A stretch of 64,000 nucleotides of DNA from Pardosa pseudoannulata. Its lineage: Eukaryota > Arthropoda > Arachnida > Araneae > Lycosidae. A program made the position numbers and the translations under genes. Under the pieces are notes generated by a model, which searched no databases, was not told the origin of the DNA, and saw nothing but the letters and a program-made list of their open reading frames with translations. Positions 42,926 to 54,900 of the stretch are shown piece by piece (positions within the stretch are counted from its first letter, which is position 1; each line of letters starts with the position of its first letter). The stretch covers positions 96,496,694 to 96,560,693 of the forward strand of contig CM063507.1 of assembly GCA_032207245.1 (NCBI GenBank), in the 5' to 3' direction.

Positions 42926-45900
42926 TAGACTGGCTGATTATACCTGACGTTGCCTGGAAAAAAAGAAAGTTTTAGAATTTTCTACCACATTCAATGCAAG
43001 GAAAATTAAACTTCCATAAGTAACTGAAATATCTACACCTCCACTCTCCATGTTTCATTTAATTAAAATCTGCATGACTATTAGCTATTAGGAAAGGGCA
43101 GTTGACTTAATTCTTTGAACCTTTTCAGTATGTGAAAGATTATTTGTCAAATACGTTTTCTAGCTCATGACCATAAAAAGTACTAATGATATAAAAGTAT
43201 TTTCACAATTTTTAAGGATATCAAGTAAAAGAATTCTAAATTACTACAGGAATACTCTGAAAAATATATGTATTTGAAGATTTTCTTTATTATTAATACT
43301 GAACCTTTGGCTAGGAAATGTAAAAGAATGTTATGAACATTAACAAATATTTTATATATTCTTGATATATACATTCTTTGAACAGTACTTATCACCTGTA
43401 CTGGCGTTCTTAGAACCGGTTTGGGGCAAATTTAACTCCGAATTCACAAAACCAGAAAGTTCGGAGAATATGGCAAAAACTGATAGGAAGTGACAAAAGC
43501 GGATCGCATCGATGGAAAAATTAATTGCTTTCCAATTTAAAAATTAAGGAATTTTTAAGGACCTTTGACGAAAATTATGTAGTTTTAAGGGCCCTTAAAA
43601 ATGAAAGCTAAAATTAAGGAGTTCTTAAGGACTTTTAAGGACTATGGGAACCCTGCATTCTTGAGGTTAAGTTAGCCTTCAGATATCCTCGCTCCTTGCT
43701 CAATGGAAAGCTGCATATTACCCATGGCCATGGAGCAGTGCATATTGCAATGGGATCTATTGAATATGGAATAGACCAGGAGGATGAGTAGCAACAACAA
43801 TTTTATGTTTATACAGAAAAAAAAAACACATGATACACAGATGCATGCTATAGACAAGTAAATATGGTAATGTTCTAGAATATTTTAGTATCCTTACTTT
43901 TACACTGAACACTGGGTTCCTCATCAGAACCATCATTGCAGTCTTTTTCTCCATCACATTTCCAATGAATAGATATGCACCGATTGTTGTCACACTGAAA
44001 CTGATCATCACGACACTGGAATTTTTCTAGTTAAAAGAAAAGTAAAAGTAAGGAGACTGAATCTTTCAATATACAGTAGAACCTCTTTTTAACGACCCCA
44101 CAATACAACAATCACTTTGTTAGAACGACCATCTTAAAAAGTCATTGAATCATTACAATGACACCAAGCGTATTATTTTTCATTAAAGCGACTGCCAATT
44201 TTAGTCTGCAAAACTCATAAGCAAGTGGGCTATTTCAAAATTATTGTACTGTGGTGCAACTTCAATTCGATTCTGAAAACAGAGAAGAAATCGTCGAAGC
44301 TTTTGAAAAAGTTAATGAAAAAGAAGCCTTCAATGCAATCAATGCCTTGCGTCAATATTTTGAAGGACAATTTAATTCTGAAGATTTCCTTCAAAATCTA
44401 ACGAATATGGAATCAGTAATAATGAAAAATTCCCAAATGAACTTGAAACAGGCGTCAATCAAAGACTTTTTTTCAAAAATTCAGTAATGGAAATACAAAT
44501 AAATAGAAGTGTTCTCTAGGTATGTACTGTTGTATCATTTCTTCTCAATATTTTTTTATTTTATTTTTTCAATTTGTTACAACAACCTTTCATTACAACG
44601 ACCATATGATGTTGGTCCCACAGGGGGTCATTATACCGGGGTTCTACTGTATTTTTTAAAAAGTTATAATCTAATAATAGGGATTTTTACAAATTGTTGC
44701 TCATAAAAAATAACTTCTCTTAGCAATTCTAACTGTCTCAGAAATGACTAACTGAAAAGATAAATAATAATGAAAAATATACTATAAACATTTTTAAGTT
44801 GACTTTTGAATAAGCTTGCACTGTTTTGTCCTTGGGAAGGATAAAGCAGTGAGGTTCAAACTGGTATTGATTGCCCTAAGGTAAACTCAGTTAAACCTGT
44901 CTATGCAAACCAGGTGGGTAAAAACTTTTTCTTTTTAATAATATTAATCTGATTTTTATTTTTTATTTAAATCAGGTTTTAGAATTTAAATCTGATTTAA
45001 AAAAATTTTTTTACAGATTAAACACTGTTGAATCTTTTAAATCTGTTGACTAAAGAGAGATCTATCCCAATTGTACATATAAATCAAAGAGCAATAATTT
45101 TTTAAAACAAATGACATAACTAGCTATTATTTAAAAAGAAAAAAAAATTTAAATAGGTACCAAGATGAGAGAAATTTTTAAGCACCATTTTTTTCAAGAT
45201 AAGTAAAATATTATTATATGTTAAAATATGAAAGAGCCAACATGAATAAAACACAAAAATTTAAACAAAATTGGAAATAATACAACTGTTTCAACCTGTT
45301 TAACTTCACTACCACATTAAATTTCCATATTTATCAATACATTTTGGCTAAAGGATAACCAAACAGGTAAAGCTTTTTGGAATTAAATTCCATTGGTGCA
45401 TATCCTACTGCTGGCATAGACGTTTATAGCTGTTCAGAATTAGCTTTGAGAGATAGGTCCTAGTCTAATTAGTCTTTAAATAGTAAAATGTAGACTACAA
45501 ACAAAGAGGTAGGGCAGTAATTTTCAAAACCAAAGTCTATGTGTTAGAATCCCACTACAGGCACAGATGTTCATGACTGTTCTGAATCAGCTTTTAGAAT
45601 TATGTCCAGTCAAATTAGACCTATAAATCAATAAAAAGTAGACTACATCACTCCAAACTAAATTCAAATTCTGTACAAATTTGCCTTTTAATGTTTAATA
45701 TCACTTGCCAATAGCAGGCTCAACTGTGACAATCAAGCAGCAAACTGGGCCAATAGGCCCTCCAGGCGTACCCAGACAGCAGTCGGCAGATCACAAGAAC
45801 TGGGCCACCCCACTGCACAGTCAACCCTTTGAAGAACCCAGAGCACTACAGGCAGCATCATAGGACGAACACAGAAGTGTAGGGTTATCGAGCGAGGAGA

Positions 45901-48900
45901 ATTTGGAAGACTACTACACTCAAGAGCCAAAACATTATTACCACCTGCCAATAGCAAGTTGGCCCACCTTTGGCACGAAATACAGCTTCAACCTGCCTTG
46001 GCATGGATGCCATAAGTCCTTGGTAGATGGTCGGAGACAGATTGTACCAGATGTTTAAGCAACAGTTACACAAATCTGAGATATTGCAAACTGGTGGTCT
46101 TTGAACTCTGAGTTGCTGTCCCATGACATCCCAAATTTATTCTATTAGATTGAGATCTGGTAGTGTCCAACAGTGTCTGCTGAACAGTGTGCTCCAAGCC
46201 TTTCAGCCATTACAATCTGCTCTCTATTAAAATCGCTTAGATCTGCAACCTTTCCCATCACACACAGAAGTGAAAGAATGATTTTTCAGACTCTCCAGCA
46301 GTTAAATATCATTTCCACTTGAACACGTGCCTTAATGATCTACATCATCTAACATCATCCATCTAACATCATCCAGGCAAGTACATTGCAAAATGTAGGG
46401 GTGGTCATAATGTTTTGGCTCTTGAGTGTAGATGCTTAGTGGACTTCTTGATGCCGAACTTAGACAGGGTGGCACAAACCATGCAGTTCGAGAAGAAGAG
46501 CAAAAAAAAGCTCTATTGTGACAAACATCAATTGGTTTTGTGATCTACATTAAGCAGAGATTTCTCTTAATCACACTGGCTTTTTCACATTTTTCTATTA
46601 TATATTAAAAAAATAGCAGACTTTATTGTGTCTAATAAAATGCTATTTTATTGATAAAATTATTTTATAATTTGAATCAAATGAAATACATTATTTAGCC
46701 TACCACATCTCCCACCGGCAGATGAGTCTTCATCTGATCCATCCCCACAGTCATTATCGCCATCACATAAATATCGTTCATCAATACAACGCAAGTTTTT
46801 AACACATTCAAACTCTCCATCTAAACAACGAGTTGGTTCGGTATAATTAACAGCACCTGAGAAAAAAGAAACAGAAGAAAAATGTAAAGATATTCAATGC
46901 AATTCAATTATTATATACACTAGAAATATATTTAACAGTCACACAATTTAAAGAGTTACAATACTAAATATAAGTTGGTTTTTTAATTTAATATATTACA
47001 CTTATTTATCTTTGTACATTAATCTAAACAATTGAATGTCAAGTATATAAAAGGCATATGACTGTAAGACATTAAAAATAATACTTTACTTCACAAAAAT
47101 TATAAATAATTAATAAGGTAAACATTATGAAAACTATGGTTTGTAAAATAATATACAGAATATCTTGATATAAGTAATATATATTTTCTCTTTTCCTGGG
47201 AACTGAACCCTATCCCTAATAGCTTATATAATGTGTATAATGTCCGATGCTTAACTTTAAAAATCATGCAAGCATCATTTTATACAACATAACAATAATT
47301 AATATCAATAATTATTTCACTCTACATTAATATCTTTCAAAGACAATAATATCACTTGACTACAACTTATAATTCAAATATTACCAAAAATAAGATAAAA
47401 TTTGCAAAAGTTTTGACTTAAAAACTTTGAATTTTAAAAAGTTTAATAATTTGTTTGAGGAATGCTAAATACATAACACATATTAAAAAAAAAATTAGAT
47501 TAAAATAGTATTGTTTTCAACTATAAAATGTAAGACTGAACTGTAATGTAAAATCTAACTTCCAATCATATTATTTCTAATATAACAAAAATTGTTAAAA
47601 ATAATTACTATCATCAAATATATGACAAGTTATTTTTCAATAAAATGTCTTAAGTCGATGTAAAAGATTGTAATAATAATAATATTTAAGGAGTCTGAAC
47701 ATTGTAATATTGTTATTATTATAACTGATAAATTCAGACAAATCAATATCTTAAAATTCTAGTTGTTATAATAATAATAGTATCAAAATGTATAGGCAGC
47801 TTAATAATGTTATAATTACAACTGCTAAAATATCAGTAAGTCAAAATATTGACATGGTTACAAGTCTAAATTATATTTCTGTTGACATTTCGTATGATTG
47901 ATCTGTAGTAGATCAGTCTACAAAGACATGGAAATCATTGCTGGAGGATTGTGAGTTCTGGCCGCAAGTTAGACAAAGATCCTCATGCTGACTAATGGTA
48001 GTTGGGCCACATAGTTACATGCCCTCCAAGTTCAAGCAATATGTCTGGAGATGGCAGGCCAAGCCTGGGAATCTTCTGCTTGATCTTTCCACTTCCACAT
48101 GAGGACCCATTCTTAAACATCTAACCTCTTGAGGCTATGGCAACTATTTTTCTGTGAGAAATCTTTTAGATGGATATCATACCAGACAACCCATCCATTT
48201 TGTATGAGGATCGTTCTATTATTAGAATGATCCTCATACAAAATGGAGAGCACCAAGAAGAAATTTCTATACCAAACCTCTATAGCTATAGTTCTGCCAC
48301 TGAAAGTAATTAATGACTACAATCAATTACCTTGGCATGAGTGTCTGTCATTTGAAAGACTGAAACCATCTCTGCAAGTACAAACTGCATGACTAGGAGT
48401 AGACAGACAGAGATCCGAACAGCCACCATTATTTATTGAGCAGTCATTGACACCTAATGAAAAATGGCAAAATAAAGTACTTTTAATAATCCAATAAATT
48501 TTTATCATCAAAAACAAATTTTTAAAAAACCTTAAATAAACTAAGCCTGTATCACAAATGCACACAATGCTCGATTTTTTAGAGGATATAATTTCATGGG
48601 AAATATGAGGCCTTATTTGGTTTTCTGCAGCTAGACATGGTATTTTAGACCATAAATCTTTAATTAAACTCAAAAGTAATTAATATTCAAAAGTGAGTCA
48701 TGGCTAACAATTCTTTCAAAGCTTCATTTAAGTATACCAACTTTGCAGTTACCATATGTCATAACAGCACCAAAATATGCCACCACAGTATCTGAAACAC
48801 AATGTTGTCACAGAGCAAGAAAAATTCTTTCTCTTAAGATTATCTTAATTCCATGGGAAGGGGGATCATATAATTCATGAGATGGGGGGGGGAATTGTGA

Positions 48901-51900
48901 AATATGGGAGGTAGATTCACACTAAGCAACTCCTCTCCCCAAATTTAATTATTTTTTAACTAAAAAAAATCATCAATGTATTTAAACTGTTAGGTACTTG
49001 TATATTGTTTTTAAAATTTTAGAAAAATTTATCTTGGCCCGCCAAATTTATTTTCTTTTGATTTTTGGCCCACAGCTGAAAAAGTTTGTCCATACCTGGT
49101 CAAAATCATTGCATACATCTATGATACAACTAGAAATGAAGAAATGTTTTTCTTAAACAAAAGTGGAATGAAAAATATCAAAATAACTTAATTACATAGT
49201 GAATATTTTAAAAAAATTTAAATTACATTACCTTACCTTAAAATAAAAACAGTAAAAGACGTCACCATAAATAAAAGATATAGCACTCTTTAAAACGATT
49301 TAATAAAATATAGAACTTTTTTTATTGAAAAATTTTGAAATCTCGATCTTAGAGCAGCAATTGCTTATTTAAAAACTGAAAAAACTTCTTTCCCACAGTC
49401 AACAGTTTTGGAAAATTCCCTGATTTTTGTGAAATTTTGAACAAGGTTAGACTCTTTCCACAGAAAAAAAATTAAGCACTTTTTAAGCACCTTAATTTTC
49501 ATAGTACTATAACTGACCTACAGCTAAAGCTTAAAAATTGAAGCTTTTCATGAGCTTAATGATTTGTAAAATGACATTAAATAATATATCGATCAATTTA
49601 ATAATTTTATTAAACACAATTGTTAATATCTCATGCTTTAAGACATCTTTCTTGCCTAACATAAATTTTAGAACAGCAATAGTCCTTACTGATCAAATGC
49701 CCCCCCCCCTCCCTAAAAAAAATCTGAAATATTTGTAAAGTTAAGAAAGTACTATCTGTGGTGGACAATCAACAAATTTCACATCATAGCAACAGTATTT
49801 TTACAGCAACATAGATGTAAAATAAGATAATAAAAAGTACTTCTGTATTATAAACAGGTAAATATATTCACACACACAGGGAGACAGAAAAGAAGATGCA
49901 GTATCTGCACTAAAAATGTTTTAATTATGACATACTCAAAATAAGATTCAGGAAATTATCAATGCTATTTTAAAAATGTAACTGAAGAACTATTTCCATT
50001 CATAACAGAAGATGAGAACCAAAAAATATAGGAAAGGGGAGAATATGTCTAATTTTGAAGTTAATTTTTCTTTCCTTCTATACATTTTTTTAATTAGTCT
50101 AACTCTTCTTTCTTATCTTTAGCTTTGTTGAATCGATTGACGATTAATTACCAAGGGAAATAAAAATTCAGCAACCGATATTTGGGGAAAAATAAGCACT
50201 TTTCAAGCACTCAGAAAAAATTATAAATTTTAAGTCTACAAAAAGAAAATTAAGCACTTTTTAAGGACTTATTAGGGACCTTAAAAATGGATCTACGAAA
50301 TAAGCACTTTTTAATGATTTTAAGCACCCGGCTGAACCATGTTGAAAAGTATCTTGAGTTTTTCAAAATCATAATGTACCTTGACATTTTCCTGATTTTA
50401 CAGCTTTTTTTTATGATATGAGACCACTCTGTGCAACTAACATCTAACTTACCTATACTTTTGAAGAAAGGTATAGGGTTCTGCCACATAATAAAGTTCA
50501 AGGGTGCAATAAATCTTAAAAATTTGAAAACAACTGATATGAATCAAATTTTAAAAATACCTGATTGAGATCCAACATCAAATACTCTTATCTGATATAA
50601 TGGAGGATTTTCTTTGATTACTCTTGTTATGGTCTTATCTTGTATATTCAATCTTTGTACTAGTCCATGTTGAAACTCTGTCCAAAATACAAAATTATCA
50701 TGATGAGCTAATCCCTTGGGGTGACCTAAATGCTCTCCAGAAAATAATACCTACAGTGAAAAAAAATTAAATTAATATTTTTTTACCTTGTGAAGGTAAG
50801 ACGAAACATTATATATTCACCAAATTGTTACCCAGATGCAACAAAAACTATTGATGTAATATAAAATGAGTAAATGCTACTATTTATAGGTATTATCAGT
50901 ATAACTGTTACATATAAGACAAGTAATAACAGTAATGAAAAAATAACATGATCATAATAAGTTATTTTTTCAAATACTAAATATTTGATATGATCTTAAA
51001 TAAAACAATAACAAAGCTGAAACTAAAGACAGCCCAAGAAGCAAATACTATATATTCATGTATAGTGAAAAACAATCTAGATAAATACTAATAAACTAAA
51101 GTATCCGTCTACGTTCGGAGAACTTTTTTCTTTAAACGTAGAAACTAGTTCATATTTTTACATTTTTAGATTTTATTATATTATCACAGAGAATTGCACT
51201 TTAAAAAATTTATTCCTAGAGAAGTTTTTATAAAATTTCTAATAAATGAAGAAAGTTTAGTAAAAAAAAATTGGTTTTTTCAAAAGGTCTAATTTTTTGA
51301 TAAATTAATTTATTCCAATATTTTTTCATGCAACACATTTCTTATACACTGGACTAGTGAATCACCTAAAATCTTTGCTTAATTTACATTTGGTAAAAAA
51401 TTTTGTTGCTTAAAAATCATACAAATTAAATTTTTAACGAATTTTCATTACCTTTATATCTAACTCATTAAAAATTATCCAAATTTAAAGCTTTTAGGTC
51501 ATTCATAGTAATTTTCAACAAAATATTTTAAGAACTTTTTGAAAAATCCCATTTGAAGTTTCAACATTTTATTAAAAGTACCGTTCTGAGAAAAACGCAT
51601 TTGAAGTTTATGAAAGCAACTTTAACTATTAAAAAATAAAAATACATGTTTAAAATTCCCAACACTTTTTTGCTTCAAAACTTTCTAATTGATAAGTTGC
51701 TAATTATTAAAAATACTAGAAAAATGTTTAAAGTAATCCTCATGAAAATTTAAAAAGTTTTGTCAAAAAAATGCTCTTTAAAAGGCTTTAAATTCACAAC
51801 TTCCGGTTCCGAAGTCACTACTTCTGTTTTGTTTTGACAGCTGTCACTAATGTTTACACAGCTGTAACTTTTCTTTAAAATGCCATAGAGACAAAACAAA

Positions 51901-54900
51901 AACAGATTTAGAAGCCTAAAAGTTGAAATTGTACAATAGAGAAATTTAAAAAAAATTATGATTTTTTTCCAAAAAAATGATGCTTTCAACATAGACGGAT
52001 ACCTTAAATTACTTTACAACCTACCTCACGATTCGTTCCATCCAAAGAAACTCTTTCAATTCGATGTAGATAAGAATCACACCAGTATAACTTCTTTTCA
52101 TAATAATCGATGCTCAAACCATTAGGCCACTGTAAATTGGAGGTTAAGAAAACTTCTCTACTGCTACCATCCATATAAGCCCTTTCAATTTTCCCACCAT
52201 ACTCTTCTCCATCTGCATCAACTTGCAAGACAGTTGACCAATCTGACCAGTACATCATCCTGCAAAAATGGTAAATAACAAATAATATATATAATAGTAG
52301 TAACCTGGGTACCTGTAAAGAACACATCTGAATGAACCACCTCAAAAAAGTCTAAAAGAATCCATTATTTATTTATTTATTCATTGTAGGCAAGAAAAGT
52401 AAACTTAGAATTTTGGCATTAAAAATACTTTTTAAAGTTGACTTAAGGTATAATTTCAGGTTTATGTAATATTATATTATTTTGTGAATTATATTTATTA
52501 CTATGAAACTTCAAAAATACAAACTTAAATCAAAAATGTATTACGTATTACCAATCCCAGAAAAGTAATATCCTGAACAAAATGATAGATTTTACCTACA
52601 TTTATCCATCTTAAACAATATTAAGAACTGATTTGAGACCTATTCTTAATATTGTTTTAAAATTAATTAGTTAATACTAAGTTTAAACTCTTTTTTTAAT
52701 TTTGTTTCTGTGATAAGTCAGCTTACATATGATTAGTTTCTGGGTTGTTAGTTCAATAAATGATTTGTTCCTTGGATTATCAGTAAATTCATAGCGTGTT
52801 TTACAGAAAATAAGACCCAGTCTTATATTAATTTTTTTCTACAAAAGATATGCTAGGACTTATTTTCAGGGGATGCCTTATTTTTTCAGGTAAAATAATT
52901 AATTCATGTACAAGGAACACATTTATCTAAGTAAAAGAAATGCATTTGTTCAAATTTAAGATTTTTATCCTAAGAGTTTTCTAAAAACTTTTTTTTATAC
53001 TCAATGGAATAGTTCTTTCTTTTTGCACTAACTTTATCACAGCAACAAAATTTATTACGTTTTAAATTTGTTATTAAATCAAGAGTAAATAACAAATGCA
53101 GGGTATCTGCCAAAATGAAATTTTTCAAATCCACGACTTTTCATGACTTTCCCTGATATAGCGGATCATTTTCCATGACTTTAAAAAGCTTTCGTTAAAA
53201 GTATATATGAATAAAATTCCTGATGTATTGACAAATAAAATATATGCTTTTAGAGAAATTACAGGAATTTTATCATAAAAAAAACTATAAACTTACTTTA
53301 TAAGTGTTAATAAACTCACTTTAAAATAAATTGTTGTATCTACATATGTAAGTTTAATCATAGAGCAATTTTTCAATCAAAATGTTTCTAATTTGAATTC
53401 AGGGTACTTTGGTATTATCCAGGTGACCATGAATAATAGCCAAATATAACCCTATAATGTTTATATACAACATCCCTAGAGATAAACTTATATTTTGTGC
53501 AAAAATCTTAACTAATTTTTATTAAAAATAATTATTATTATATTAATAAAATTTTAATCTACAATTTAAGAAAAAACCCAGAATAATATACATTTACCCA
53601 CCCATTAATCTTTCTTGCTTTGAGTGACCTTGGTGAACAAAGTTTACTTGGCAATAGGGTCAATAGGATAATACATAAATACCAAACTCAGTAACTTCAG
53701 TCAAATGACAAGTAAAAATAGAATTAAACAATTCAATGCATTTTTTTTTAATCGGTAGTTTAGCGAATCCATGACTTTCCATTACTTTTACTCATTTTGC
53801 TTGAAAAATCAAGACTTTCCATGACAAAATTAATCCATTGTCTAAATCCATGATTTTCCATGACTTTCCAGGTGCGCAGAAAAAATGCAAATGCCAATTA
53901 AATCATTTGTTATACACACATTATATTGAATACTGCAGATTCTTAGTTGTTGTTTAAAATGTGCATGTGTGTTGCACCTGCATTTGGTGATTCAGCAAAT
54001 TGCCACTTATCTGGTTCTTTCCACTGTTTATGAATTTCAGTTTGATATGATTCTTTTATGATCAGGTATATCATAATAATTTTTTTCCTTGAACAACGGC
54101 CAAGTCAGAGACTGCTTATCGATACTAGTTTGCAGGTTGAAATCAAGCTTCTGGATCGATGTTTGTAACCATTTAGAATACGTTTTAAGAAGTATATCTT
54201 GGTCTCATTAGCCCTCATGTAGCAAACAGTAGACTAATGCTCCAAATTAACTAAATTAAACTAAATCATAAATTTACATTAGGCAGCCATATAAATATTA
54301 GATATTTCACCATATTTAAACTTAATGCTTATTTTCTGGAGTTCCTTCACAAAAAATATCTGTGTGCATACTTGTGTATAACAAATGAGAAATGTAATTA
54401 TCAAGAAAAATTATGAAATTATTTGTGTGCTCAACTTGTGGAGTTCCACTTTACACAGGAAGATATTTTAGAGAAAATGTGCAAGAAATATGAATATCAT
54501 ATATAAGTATTAGTTTTAAAGTCTAATCAAAACATTTCAATTTTTAAATAAGTTAAACAAAATTTTTCTGGTGCAATATGTGATTAAAAACAAAGGTTTA
54601 AATATCTGCTAGAACAGGGAACATATTTAAATACCAGAATGCTGCAAGTTAATGAAATTAATTTAAATTTTATTATTCTTTGTTCAAAAAAATATATTTA
54701 ACTCAAAACTTTAAAAATTTTATGAGCATACATTTAGAGAAACACTGAGTGAAATTATAAAATCAACTGGATTCAAATGAACACAGAAGAATTTAACTTA
54801 CCCCCTTTTCGGATCAACAACTATGGCTTTCGGATGAGACATATTCTCATGTACCAACCGCTTTTTAATGGTTGGATCTTCTAATTTTGCCACATAAATT

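Larger units (their letters stand above)
38926..43897. other. intron between exons i and j
   Basis: 5.0-kb intron, the largest in the window. It contains TSD6 copy 4, a Tigger-like left end (CAATGGAACCTCGATTAATC at about 40008), a Harbinger relic, a copy of repeat R4 (about 42400-42540) and hAT-like copy B. Confidence 0.8.
45735..46500. repeat. unclassified dispersed repeat, copy 2, split by a Tc1 element
   Basis: The stretch 45735-45914 matches 8490-8720 in parts and runs into GAATTTGGAAGACTACTA. The matching sequence resumes at 46431 (GATGCTTAGTGGACTTCTTG), after the inserted Tc1/mariner relic. Confidence 0.5.
44027..46703. other. intron between exons h and i
   Basis: 2.7-kb intron. It contains a Tigger relic, two SINE relics, an unclassified repeat and a Tc1/mariner relic inserted into that repeat. 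Confidence 0.8.
46857..48330. other. intron between exons g and h
   Basis: 1.5-kb intron. It contains a copy of repeat R4 (about 47930-48140) and a 24-bp hairpin (48195-48246) close to the exon g donor. The rest is featureless AT-rich DNA. Confidence 0.75.
52260..54801. other. intron between exons d and e
   Basis: 2.5-kb intron with a short MITE-like segment (52800-52905), TSD6 copy 5 and a SINE relic (54120-54240). Confidence 0.8.
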
